A stretch of DNA of 64,000 nucleotides from Lentisphaeraceae bacterium (GTDB lineage Bacteria; Verrucomicrobiota; Kiritimatiellia; RFP12; DVOR01), in NCBI GenBank assembly GCA_004555175.1, contig SFJE01000012.1, positions 10,201-74,200 on the forward strand. The letters are read 5' to 3'. This document shows, in pieces, positions 38,553 to 48,390 of this stretch. Below the pieces are notes generated by a model that saw nothing but the letters and a program-made list of their open reading frames with translations, made no database searches and was not told where the DNA came from. The position numbers and the translations under genes were made by a program. How positions within the stretch are numbered: position 1 is the first letter of the stretch; each line of letters opens with the position of its first letter.

Positions 38553-38890
38553 CTATTCTCCAGAAGTGCCACCAACACTTGCAGCCCTATGCCAAGCACT
38601 TGCGTAATGAGGCCACCGATAAAACCAACAAGCGTCCAGGTCTTGGAACGCTGGCGCATCTTGGCCATCCCGGCCCAGTCGCCGGCCTTGGCACACCCCT
38701 CGGCCTTACACGCATAGACGATGCCAACCACACCACACGGCAGGCAGCAGCAGAGCGTGACCAAGACCGCGCGAATAAGCGGCCCATTATCAGATTGCGG
38801 CATCGCAATGGGATTGCCCATGCGTGCAGCACAAGAAGGACAAGAGAGGGTGTTGGGTGGGAGTTCTTTCCCGCAGGTAGGGCAAAACAT
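38549..38890 (-). CDS. Zinc-ribbon CD225/dispanin-like membrane protein
   Basis: A 113-residue protein. The N-terminus is a zinc ribbon (MFCPTCG ... CPSC). It is followed by the CD225 core, a hydrophobic segment with CCCLPCGVVGIVYACKAEG, the loop GDWAGMAKMRQRSKTW, and a second membrane helix (about residues 85-108). CD225 is the domain of interferon-induced transmembrane proteins; bacterial members have no settled function. GGAGG precedes ATG 38890. It lies between the TM2 and DUF2752 genes, an association that suggests a shared membrane process. Confidence 0.85.
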   Translation of the reverse strand: MFCPTCGKELPPNTLSCPSCAARMGNPIAMPQSDNGPLIRAVLVTLCCCLPCGVVGIVYACKAEGCAKAGDWAGMAKMRQRSKTWTLVGFIGGLITQVLGIGLQVLVALLENS

Positions 38891-38908
38891 CAGGAACCTC
38901 CAGAAGAC

Positions 38909-39208
38909 TTAAGGTTGATAGGTGGGGGAATTACGCTCGCGGATCCAACCGGAGATGCAGAAGAGGTCAATAAACCAACCGATACCGCAGAATGCACCGG
39001 TCAGCAAGTAGAGCACACCCCAGCCGATGTGCCCCAGGTAGAAGCGGTGAACCCCCAAGGTGCCCAAAAGCGCCCAAAAGACCCACACCAAGGCCGGATC
39101 AACCTCATCCCGCTGGACCATAGAAACCACCGGCTTCAACGCCTGACCACACTTCGGGCAAAAATTCATTTGCTCGGGAACAGGCGTTCCACAACTTGAA
39201 CAAAACAC
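38909..39208 (-). CDS. Zinc-ribbon TM2 domain protein
   Basis: A 99-residue protein with an N-terminal zinc ribbon (FCSSCG ... FCPKCGQ) and a C-terminal TM2 domain of two helices around GTLGVHRFYLGHIGWGVLY and GIGWFIDLF. I prefer GTG 39208 as the start because AAGGAG stands eight bases before it and the product then begins with the zinc ribbon; an earlier GTG at 39217 overlaps the ribosome site. A consensus-like promoter lies just upstream, so this is the first gene of the TM2-CD225-DUF2752 unit. Function unknown. Confidence 0.85.
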   Translation of the reverse strand: MFCSSCGTPVPEQMNFCPKCGQALKPVVSMVQRDEVDPALVWVFWALLGTLGVHRFYLGHIGWGVLYLLTGAFCGIGWFIDLFCISGWIRERNSPTYQP

Positions 39209-39247
39209 TATGCACACTCCTTCTTAAAGAAGTCCAACAACATCAAT

Positions 39248-39276
39248 ACTCTACTATCTCTTTTTCCGTTTGTCAA
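39248..39276 (-). promoter_or_regulatory. Sigma-70 promoter for the TM2 gene cluster
   Basis: On the - strand TTGACA, a 17-base spacer and TAGAGT, about 40 bases before the TM2 start codon. Confidence 0.7.
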
Positions 39277-39313
39277 TGCACCGATTGCGCAACTTCAGGG
39301 TCATAAGATGCGC

Positions 39314-39341
39314 GTGAACGGTGAACAGTGAAAGGTGAAGG
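39314..39341. repeat. Tandem heptamer repeat, 4 units
   Basis: GTGAACG, GTGAACA, GTGAAAG and GTGAAGG in a row, in the gap between the TM2 promoter and the trailer end of the CRISPR array. The remaining bases to 39455 hold no gene; CACCTC and GAGGTG (39433-39453) could pair next to the last repeat. Confidence 0.75.
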
Positions 39342-39455
39342 CTGAGCAAAGCGAGAGGTTATGCCAATACGGCTTGCTGCTGCGCTCGCGTGAAGTGGCC
39401 CTGTGGGCCGTGAAGGGGGTAAAAGGTCTTTCACCTCAAGGTGTGTGAGGTGATA

Positions 39456-42400
39456 GTTTCAATTCGCACCCCCCGTGCGGGGGGCGACTTGAAAGGGCAC
39501 GGAGCCCTTCGCAAAACCAAGGGTTTCAATTCGCGCCCCCCGTGCGGGGGGCGACCTCTGCCTGCTGCTGTTTGGCCTGATTGGCGAGTTTCTATTCGCG
39601 CCCCCCGTGCGGGGGGCGACTGCAGGACCTCGCCGCCAAGCGCGGCGCTGACTATGTTTCTATTCGCGCCCCCCGTGCGGGGGGCGACAGGACGGGCGGC
39701 AAAGTGCACACGGCCGCCAAGGAGTTTCTATTCGCGCCCCCCGTGCGGGGGGCGACCAAGCGCCTTATCGCCGGCAGGTGGGGCGCGCCAGTTTCTATTC
39801 GCGCCCCCCGTGCGGGGGGCGACGAGGTGCCCTTCCTGTTCCCGAACGCCGTCAGCGTTTCTATTCGCGCCCCCCGTGCGGGGGGCGACGCGTTCAGCGC
39901 GTCATCCTCTCCATCCTCATTGTTTCTATTCGCGCCCCCCGTGCGGGGGGCGACGTTCGAGACTACAAACGACACCAGCAAGGCCGGTTTCTATTCGCGC
40001 CCCCCGTGCGGGGGGCGGGTGTTTCTATTCGCGCCCCCCGTGCGGGGGGCGACACCTTTTCCAGCGCGTCACACCGCCGGCATTCGGTTTCTATTCGCGC
40101 CCCCCGTGCGGGGGGCGACGCATTCTCAACCTACTGTTGCTACCTAACGGCGTTTCTATTCGCGCCCCCCGTGCGGGGGGCGACACCGCAACACCTCGGC
40201 GGCCTATTTCGTGATGAGGTTTCTATTCGCGCCCCCCGTGCGGGGGGCGACTTTTGAGACCACAAACGACACCAGCAAGGCGGGTTTCTATTCGCGCCCC
40301 CCGTGCGGGGGGCGACCGCCGCGCTGGAGCGTCACACCGACGCGGGGCGGTTTCTATTCGCGCCCCCCGTGCGGGGGGCGACCGTAGCCCTTGCAAGTGC
40401 AAAGCGCCTCTGGTCGTTTCTATTCGCGCCCCCCGTGCGGGGGGCGACTTGCCGAAGGATATCACGGTCCCCAGCGTCATTGTTTCTATTCGCGCCCCCC
40501 GTGCGGGGGGCGACGTTCGAGACTACAAACGACACCAGCAAGGCCGGTTTCTATTCGCGCCCCCCGTGCGGGGGGGGGGCGACTGAGGCTATTGGGATGT
40601 CAAGGCCTGCTATGGGGTTTCTATTCGCACCCCCCGTGCGGGGGGCGACCCCGCGCTCACACAGCGTGCCAGCGCGCACAAGTTTCTATTCGCGCCCCCC
40701 GTGCGGGGGGCGACCCATATCTGGCACGCCGCTAGAGCAAGCCTTTGTTTCTATTCGCGCCCCCCGTGCGGGGGGCGACAGGCCGCGCGCCGCGCCCGCG
40801 TCAAGGCCAAGGCGTTTCTATTCGCGCCCCCCGTGCGGGGGGCGACCCTCTGTCACGCCGTCAATGCGTCCCGTGACGGTGTTTCTATTCGCGCCCCCCG
40901 TGCGGGGGGCGACGCGCAGTTGCTTGCCGCTTTCGGCCATTTTCTGGTTTCTATTCGCGCCCCCCGTGCGGGGGGCGACTTCTCGACGCTCTTGCTCTGC
41001 GCAATGTCCTCGTTTCTATTCGCGCCCCCCGTGCGGGGGGCGACGTGTAAGGGTCTGCGATGACCTCGATATAGTCGTTTCTATTCGCGCCCCCCGTGCG
41101 GGGGGCGACGCGGGCTGCCATCCTAACTCGTGGCTGTAAAAGTTTCTATTCGCGCCCCCCGTGCGGGGGGCGACGGAGGCCATCGAGGAGGCCAAGGCCG
41201 AGGCCAGTTTCTATTCGCGCCCCCCGTGCGGGGGGCGACCTGTATTCGCGTCCAGCACCTCTGCATAGTTGTTTCTATTCGCGCCCCCCGTGCGGGGGGC
41301 GACACGGCGAGCGCCTCTCACGCGAGGAACTGCGCGAGTTTCTATTCGCGCCCCCCGTGCGGGGGGCGACTGGTGCGCGCGCGGGGGCATATAGGTTTGG
41401 GATGTTTCTATTCGCGCCCCCCGTGCGGGGGGCGACACGGGGATGAGGATTTCGGCAAGTTCCTCAATGTTTCTATTCGCGCCCCCCGTGCGGGGGGCGA
41501 CATCATCCGCCCAGTCACGCAGGCGCAAGCGCAGAGTTTCTATTCGCGCCCCCCGTGCGGGGGGCGACCCAGCGGCAACTTGCTTGCTTTCGGCCGCGAT
41601 GTTTCTATTCGCGCCCCCCGTGCGGGGGGCGACCGATTAGGGGCTATCGGCCACAAGCTGGTCGATGTTTCTATTCGCGCCCCCCGTGCGGGGGGCGACG
41701 TGACCAAGGTAGGCCTCTATGTGCCCAGCGAGTTTCTATTCGCGCCCCCCGTGCGGGGGGCGACAGCATAGCGGTGGGGGCTTATTCGCCGCGCGTGTTT
41801 CTATTCGCGCCCCCCGTGCGGGGGGCGACATCGTGGGCGCTGACAGCAACGCAGAGACCACGCTGGTTTCTATTCGCGCCCCCCGTGCGGGGGGCGACCT
41901 ACCCCAACTACCCCTACTACCCCCACGAAAGTTTCTATTCGCGCCCCCCGTGCGGGGGGCGACTGGTGGCGATTTCGTCGGCCCCTGTGAGGCAGGTTTC
42001 TATTCGCGCCCCCCGTGCGGGGGGCGACACGCGTCCGCAACCGCCATCACGGTCCAGCGCGTGGTTTCTATTCGCGCCCCCCGTGCGGGGGGCGACGGAT
42101 GGCGCATTTTCATACAACCCTGCAATTGTTTCTATTCGCGCCCCCCGTGCGGGGGGCGACTTCGCCCGCCACCGTGGCACAATAAGGGCGAAAGTTTCTA
42201 TTCGCGCCCCCCGTGCGGGGGGCGACCCGAGCCGCTGTGGTGGTGGCAAAGGGGTGTAGTTTCTATTCGCGCCCCCCGTGCGGGGGGCGACTCATCTCCA
42301 GCACCTTCTTCAACAGCTCCGCATGTTTCTATTCGCGCCCCCCGTGCGGGGGGCGACCAACTCCGTTATCTCGCATTATTGCCCTTGCTGTTTCTATTCG

Positions 42401-45400
42401 CGCCCCCCGTGCGGGGGGCGACTGTTTTGGGCTTGCTCATAGGGTTTCCTCCGTGTTTCTATTCGCGCCCCCCGTGCGGGGGGCGACTCGAGAGGTCTCC
42501 GTTGCTTGTGGACTTGCGAGGTTTCTATTCGCGCCCCCCGTGCGGGGGGCGACATAATAAGCATATCATCGATAGAGACCAAGGACTGTTTCTATTCGCG
42601 CCCCCCGTGCGGGGGGCGACCCAAGCCGTCATCTTTCATCTCAACCAGGAATTGGTTTCTATTCGCGCCCCCCGTGCGGGGGGCGACATAATGTTGATGT
42701 ATACTTCTTCGTTGCATCAAGTTTCTATTCGCGCCCCCCGTGCGGGGGGCGACGACACGCTCCAAGTAATCCTCAAGGCCGGGCAGTTTCTATTCGCGCC
42801 CCCCGTGCGGGGGGCGACCGCGCCTCCTAACGGCTTGTAGGCGCGCCCGGGGTTTCTATTCGCGCCCCCCGTGCGGGGGGCGACTCGGGCGCGGTGCGGA
42901 ATGAGCCTACCACGCTTGTTTCTATTCGCGCCCCCCGTGCGGGGGGCGACTGCTTGCCAAGACCTCAACAGTTGCGACGGATGGTTTCTATTCGCGCCCC
43001 CCGTGCGGGGGGCGACCTATGCTCGCTTGGCTCAATAGCGTGGCCAGAGTTTCTATTCGCGCCCCCCGTGCGGGGGGCGACCCGACAAGGCCGACGCGCT
43101 TGAGGCCGATCTAGGTTTCTATTCGCGCCCCCCGTGCGGGGGGCGACATCGACGCTGTTATCCGGCGGATGGCCGACCTCGGTTTCTATTCGCGCCCCCC
43201 GTGCGGGGGGCGACATACCGCCGCAACGGAGTAGCAGGAAATGCTGTTTCTATTCGCGCCCCCCGTGCGGGGGGCGACGTAGGCGCGGATAGCAACGCCG
43301 AAACTACGCTGGTTTCTATTCGCGCCCCCCGTGCGGGGGGCGACGAAGCCGTGCAGGATGCCACGCAAGAGCCTCAGGGTTTCTATTCGCGCCCCCCGTG
43401 CGGGGGGCGACTGGGCGAGTTCCTTCTCGACGAAATCTTCGCAGTTTCTATTCGCGCCCCCCGTGCGGGGGGCGACCATCATCTCTTCCCCCGCTCTTTG
43501 GTATATCAGTTTCTATTCGCGCCCCCCGTGCGGGGGGCGACCCGGGCTGCGGGTGTATATACCTCGTCTCCAAGTTTCTATTCGCGCCCCCCGTGCGGGG
43601 GGCGACAGCTTGACTCAGATGACTACCTAAAGATTGCTGTTTCTATTCGCGCCCCCCGTGCGGGGGGCGACATAGCGGCGGCATAGATGAGTTGGTGCTT
43701 GGGAAGTTTCTATTCGCGCCCCCCGTGCGGGGGGCGACGGCCTTGCCCAAACAATGAAGGACGGCAGAGGTGTTTCTATTCGCGCCCCCCGTGCGGGGGG
43801 CGACAGCGCCTGCGCGATATGGGCGGAACGGCCGATGTTTCTATTCGCGCCCCCCGTGCGGGGGGCGACCAAGTTTGGCCTGCGCCATTGCTTAGGCTCC
43901 TAGTTTCTATTCGCGCCCCCCGTGCGGGGGGCGACCCCTCTGTTCTGAAGGGTCTCAATAAAGCTGTTGTTTCTATTCGCGCCCCCCGTGCGGGGGGCGA
44001 CCGATTACGCGCGCGGAGGCAGAGGCGTGGACGGTTTCTATTCGCGCCCCCCGTGCGGGGGGCGACCCTGCGCATTACGAATGGCGCGGCGCGCGTTGAG
44101 TTTCTATTCGCGCCCCCCGTGCGGGGGGCGACAGTTCTTTCGTTGCCTGCGCCCCTAGAAACAGTGTTTCTATTCGCGCCCCCCGTGCGGGGGGCGACCC
44201 AGTCGCGTTGCCGTGGTGCCGATCCGGCCTGTTTCTATTCGCGCCCCCCGTGCGGGGGGCGACAGCCGCCGCCGCGCTTGCGTGGCTACGCGCCGAGTTT
44301 CTATTCGCGCCCCCCGTGCGGGGGGCGACCCGCGTCACCTGTGGCCTCATAAGCGTAAGACGCGTTTCTATTCGCGCCCCCCGTGCGGGGGGCGACATGG
44401 ATATGGATACGTCGGGCGATGGGATCTCGTTTCTATTCGCGCCCCCCGTGCGGGGGGCGACAGCCGACGCCGCACTTGCGTGGCTACGCGCCGAGTTTCT
44501 ATTCGCGCCCCCCGTGCGGGGGGCGACGTGACCGTCACCGACCTCGACTTTTCCGCAGTCAGTTTCTATTCGCGCCCCCCGTGCGGGGGGCGACATCTTC
44601 TCCGCCATCGTCGACCGCTTCCTGCGCGTTTCTATTCGCGCCCCCCGTGCGGGGGGCGACTGAGTCTCTCCTTATCGACACCCCTGGAAACAGACGTTTC
44701 TATTCGCGCCCCCCGTGCGGGGGGCGACGGACGGTTATCGATATGAACCACTACATACTCGTTTCTATTCGCGCCCCCCGTGCGGGGGGCGACCGGATAA
44801 TTCCCGAAAAGTTTTTGGCGAGACAGTTTCTATTCGCGCCCCCCGTGCGGGGGGCGACCTCCTGTCGAGTAAGGAAGTAAGACAGGGCAAGTTTCTATTC
44901 GCGCCCCCCGTGCGGGGGGCGACGGTAGGGAGGATTTAAGCCGACCCCCTTCAGCGTTTCTATTCGCGCCCCCCGTGCGGGGGGCGACGTGTTTATTCGT
45001 GTAAGCGGCTCGACCGCAACGTTTCTATTCGCGCCCCCCGTGCGGGGGGCGACTCGGTTCGATTCCGTCAGTTGGCTCCATCCTTGTTTCTATTCGCGCC
45101 CCCCGTGCGGGGGGCGACACCGCCTCTTTTAGACTTTTATTCATTGATAAAAGTTTCTATTCGCGCCCCCCGTGCGGGGGGCGACCTTGCTCACGCGCAT
45201 AGGCCGGCCCTGCGCAATGGTTTCTATTCGCGCCCCCCGTGCGGGGGGCGACCGCGGCGAGGATGAGGGCGGCGAGTGCTGCGAGTTTCTATTCGCGCCC
45301 CCCGTGCGGGGGGCGACGGGTAGGCCGCGCGCGTTTTCGCCGGCTTTGATGTTTCTATTCGCGCCCCCCGTGCGGGGGGCGACCCGTGCCCGAGCCGCTA

Positions 45401-46885
45401 GAGCCACCACCCGAGGTTTCTATTCGCGCCCCCCGTGCGGGGGGCGACGCCTTGTCCCATTCGCGCGTGTCGACTTTAAGGTTTCTATTCGCGCCCCCCG
45501 TGCGGGGGGCGACCGACCATCGGCATATAGGCCGCGCGGTCTGGCTGTTTCTATTCGCGCCCCCCGTGCGGGGGGCGACTCCTCGTTATGAGGTTTGCAA
45601 ACCCCGGATGTGTTTCTATTCGCGCCCCCCGTGCGGGGGGCGACAGACCTGGCGCGCCCAGCGCTAACGATTTCCCGGTTTCTATTCGCGCCCCCCGTGC
45701 GGGGGGCGACTCCAGGCCAAACTGCACAACAAAGAGCGGCCAAGTTTCTATTCGCGCCCCCCGTGCGGGGGGCGACGGAAGGAGTCACGGTCGGTTTCCG
45801 AAATCGGGTTTCTATTCGCGCCCCCCGTGCGGGGGGCGACACCATCTCGCGCTCCTCGATACGCACGCCATAGTTTCTATTCGCGCCCCCCGTGCGGGGG
45901 GCGACCAAACAATCGTTGTGCCCCCGTCCATACCTACGAGTTTCTATTCGCGCCCCCCGTGCGGGGGGCGACCGACCCCCTTCAGCGTAAAGGATGCCTA
46001 TTATGTTTCTATTCGCGCCCCCCGTGCGGGGGGCGACATGTAGCACGGTTGTTTAACCCTGTCAAGCGGTTTCTATTCGCGCCCCCCGTGCGGGGGGCGA
46101 CCCGGACCTGAGGCCGGGCGCGCAACCACCGAGGTTTCTATTCGCGCCCCCCGTGCGGGGGGCGACTTCTTCGCGCGGGTCGGCGCGGAGGCGGCCTGGT
46201 TTCTATTCGCGCCCCCCGTGCGGGGGGCGACGTGGTCCAGCGCCAAGCCCGTGTGCGCCGACTCGTTTCTATTCGCGCCCCCCGTGCGGGGGGCGACCGG
46301 CTACATCCACGCCACCACGCGCGATAGCGGTTTCTATTCGCGCCCCCCGTGCGGGGGGCGACAGGCCGCAAACTAACACAGGAGCCAAAATGAAGTTTCT
46401 ATTCGCGCCCCCCGTGCGGGGGGCGACATGGTGGCGAACTTTATGCCCATCCACTGGGAGTTTCTATTCGCGCCCCCCGTGCGGGGGGCGACTCTAAACG
46501 GCGCTGACCTCGCAAAGGTGATGGTTTCTATTCGCGCCCCCCGTGCGGGGGGCGACTTCTCTGACGACGCGCAAGTGGCCGCGCTGGGTTTCTATTCGCG
46601 CCCCCCGTGCGGGGGGCGACTACACTCGGCAGGGCGGATGCCAGCGAAGGCGCGTTTCTATTCGCGCCCCCCGTGCGGGGGGCGACTGGGTTATCATTTC
46701 CTCGGCCAACATCAACGAGTTTCTATTCGCGCCCCCCGTGCGGGGGGCGACCAGACCGCGTGCGTGTGGGCGGCGTCGACGTGCAGTTTCTATTCGCGCC
46801 CCCCGTGCGGGGGGCGACATCGGGCGCGCTTCCTGCCTCACCGGGGCCGACGGTTTCTATTCGCGCCCCCCGTGCGGGGGGCGAC
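39456..46885 (-). CRISPR. Type I-C CRISPR array, about 114 repeats of 33 bp
   Basis: By hand count there are about 114 repeats and about 112 spacers of mostly 32-36 bases. On + the repeat begins GTTTCTATTC and ends GGGGGGCGAC, with CGCCCCCC and GGGGGGCG forming the stem; transcribed on - it is the classic I-C hairpin repeat with 3' handle ending ATAGAAAC. The leader end is at 46885, next to cas2. The trailer end is at 39456, where the first two repeats read GTTTCAATTC and the first also has GCACC for GCGCC. Odd units: repeat at 39987 ends GG instead of AC and is separated from the next (40021) by one base; repeat at 40547 has ten G for six; repeat at 40617 has a G-to-A change. Spacers at 39955 and 40515 are identical. 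Confidence 0.99.
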
Positions 46886-47062
46886 CGCGGAAAAGGTCTC
46901 CTTTTCCGGCGTTTTTCACCTTATTTGAGGTGTAAAACGGAGATATTTTAACAGAATAGTTTGAATTTGATTGTCAAAGAGCGTTAAAAAGAGGGAAGAG
47001 GTGGTGTTTTGGGGGTGCGAAGGGGTAGGGAAAAGGGTGTGAACTTGAGGTTCGCGGAAGGA
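46886..47062 (-). promoter_or_regulatory. CRISPR leader with array promoter
   Basis: An AT-rich segment between cas2 and the first repeat. On - it holds TTGACA (46972-46977) with TGTTAA 18 bases downstream as a possible -10. A perfect hairpin (GGAAAAGG with CCTTTTCC, 46889-46907) lies three bases from the first repeat, and a second (CACCT with AGGTG, 46917-46932) lies next to it. These are candidates for transcription start and for the site where Cas1-Cas2 inserts new spacers. Confidence 0.7.
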
Positions 47063-47356
47063 TTAGATGTCGAGGAGGTCTTGGGAGAGGTCTGGGGTTG
47101 GCTTTGCACCGTAGTGGTGGATGTGGTTGTGGTAGTTGTTCCCGAGGTTGTAATAGCGCAGGCTGTCGAGGGCGGGGTCGCAGATGGTTTCGAGTTGAGC
47201 TTTGAGGGTGAGCCATTGGCTCCAATCGAGGTTACATTCGAAGACGGAGTTCTGGACGCGGATGCCCCAGTTTTGGCAGGCTTTGGCGATTTGCCGGAGG
47301 CGTCTGCGTCCGGCTGCGGTGACGGTGTTGACGTCGTAGCTGACGAGGATAAGCAT
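47063..47356 (-). CDS. cas2: CRISPR-associated endonuclease Cas2, type I-C
   Basis: The dimeric core of the Cas1-Cas2 spacer integrase. The 97-residue protein starts MLILVSYDVNT, with the conserved Asp after the first beta strand, and continues RRRLRQIAKACQNWGIRVQNSVFEC, split by the family's first helix; the length and the tail GAKPTPDLSQDLLDI fit type I-C Cas2. It lies eight bases after cas1 with no clear ribosome site and is the last gene before the leader. Confidence 0.97.
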   Translation of the reverse strand: MLILVSYDVNTVTAAGRRRLRQIAKACQNWGIRVQNSVFECNLDWSQWLTLKAQLETICDPALDSLRYYNLGNNYHNHIHHYGAKPTPDLSQDLLDI

Positions 47357-47364
47357 TTTTGGGG

Positions 47365-48390
47365 CTACTTTGCGATGAAGGGTGGATAGGCGTCGAGGTC
47401 GCCACGGAGGTGTCGGGCGAGGAGGAGTGCTTGGAGGTGGGGGAAGAGGCCGAGGGGAACTTTGTCGCCGAGGTAGGGGTGTCGGGCGGTTTCTAGTTTG
47501 CGTTTTTGCCAGGCGGTGAGGAGGGTTTTGCGGGCTTCATCTTTGAGGAGGATGGCACCGGATTCGGTGGTGACGAAGTCTTTGGCTGTGAGTTGTTTTA
47601 GGTTGACGAGGGTGAGTGCGAGGCGGTCGGCGAAGAGGGGGCGGAACTCTTCCATCAGGTCGAGGGCGAGGCTCATGCGTCCGGGGCGGATTTCGTGGAG
47701 GAAGCCGATCTGGGGGTCGAGTCCGACGGCTTCGCACGCACCGCGGCAATCGTGGGCAAGGAGTGTATAGAGGTAGGAGAGGAGCGCGTTCATGGGGTCG
47801 AGCGGGGGGCGGCGACTGCGCGAGGCGATGTTGAAGGTGGGGTTCGCGGGGACGAGGAGGTCGTTGAAGGCGGCGAAGTATTGGGCGGCAGCTTCGCCTT
47901 CTAGGCCGCGGAGGCGTTTGGCGTCGGGTTCGGAATCGCGTACGCGCCGGAGGATGTCGAGAAGTTTTTCAGTGGCGAGGCGAAGCAGGGTGGTTTCGCC
48001 GTGGTCGCGTATGCGGCGGAGGAGGATGGCACGGGTGTTGATGAGTTTTCCGATAAGGCAACTACGGGCAATTTCGCCTTTATGGATGGCGTTGTCGTAT
48101 GCGTGGACTTGGGCAAGGCGGAGTTTGACATTGCCGGAGATGGGGCCTGTAATACGTGCGAGGAAGTGGCCGTGGATGTCAAGACAGGAGAGGGTGAGGC
48201 CGATTTCGGCGCATTTGGCGGCGAGGTAAGGGCTGATGGAGACGTTGCCAAAGGTGACGATACCGGCGAGCGCGTGGAGGGGGAAGCGGGTCAGGGTGGT
48301 GTGATCTTTAATGATGGCAACGGCTTCGCCTTCTTGGCGGAGGTAGACATCCTGCGTGGAGATAAAGAGGGTGTTGAGGAGCTTTTTCAC
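47365..48390 (-). CDS. cas1: CRISPR-associated endonuclease Cas1, type I-C
   Basis: The catalytic subunit of spacer integration. The 341-residue protein has the expected metal-site segments: GLEGEAAAQYFAAFND (Glu), FLHEIRPGRMSLALDLMEEFRP (His and Asp), in order. I choose GTG 48390 because it overlaps the cas4 stop (GTGA), has GGGGAGG seven bases upstream, and gives MKKLLNTLFISTQDVYLR, the usual I-C N-terminus; a longer frame to 48414 adds only residues encoded inside cas4. Coupling to cas4 is consistent with the Cas4-Cas1 complex known in I-C systems. Confidence 0.96.
   Translation of the reverse strand: MKKLLNTLFISTQDVYLRQEGEAVAIIKDHTTLTRFPLHALAGIVTFGNVSISPYLAAKCAEIGLTLSCLDIHGHFLARITGPISGNVKLRLAQVHAYDNAIHKGEIARSCLIGKLINTRAILLRRIRDHGETTLLRLATEKLLDILRRVRDSEPDAKRLRGLEGEAAAQYFAAFNDLLVPANPTFNIASRSRRPPLDPMNALLSYLYTLLAHDCRGACEAVGLDPQIGFLHEIRPGRMSLALDLMEEFRPLFADRLALTLVNLKQLTAKDFVTTESGAILLKDEARKTLLTAWQKRKLETARHPYLGDKVPLGLFPHLQALLLARHLRGDLDAYPPFIAK

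Noticed and set aside
39441..46935. Many open frames with repeating APPVRGAT, RAPRAGGD or RPPCGGR
   Set aside because: These are translations of the CRISPR repeat in three frames, not proteins.
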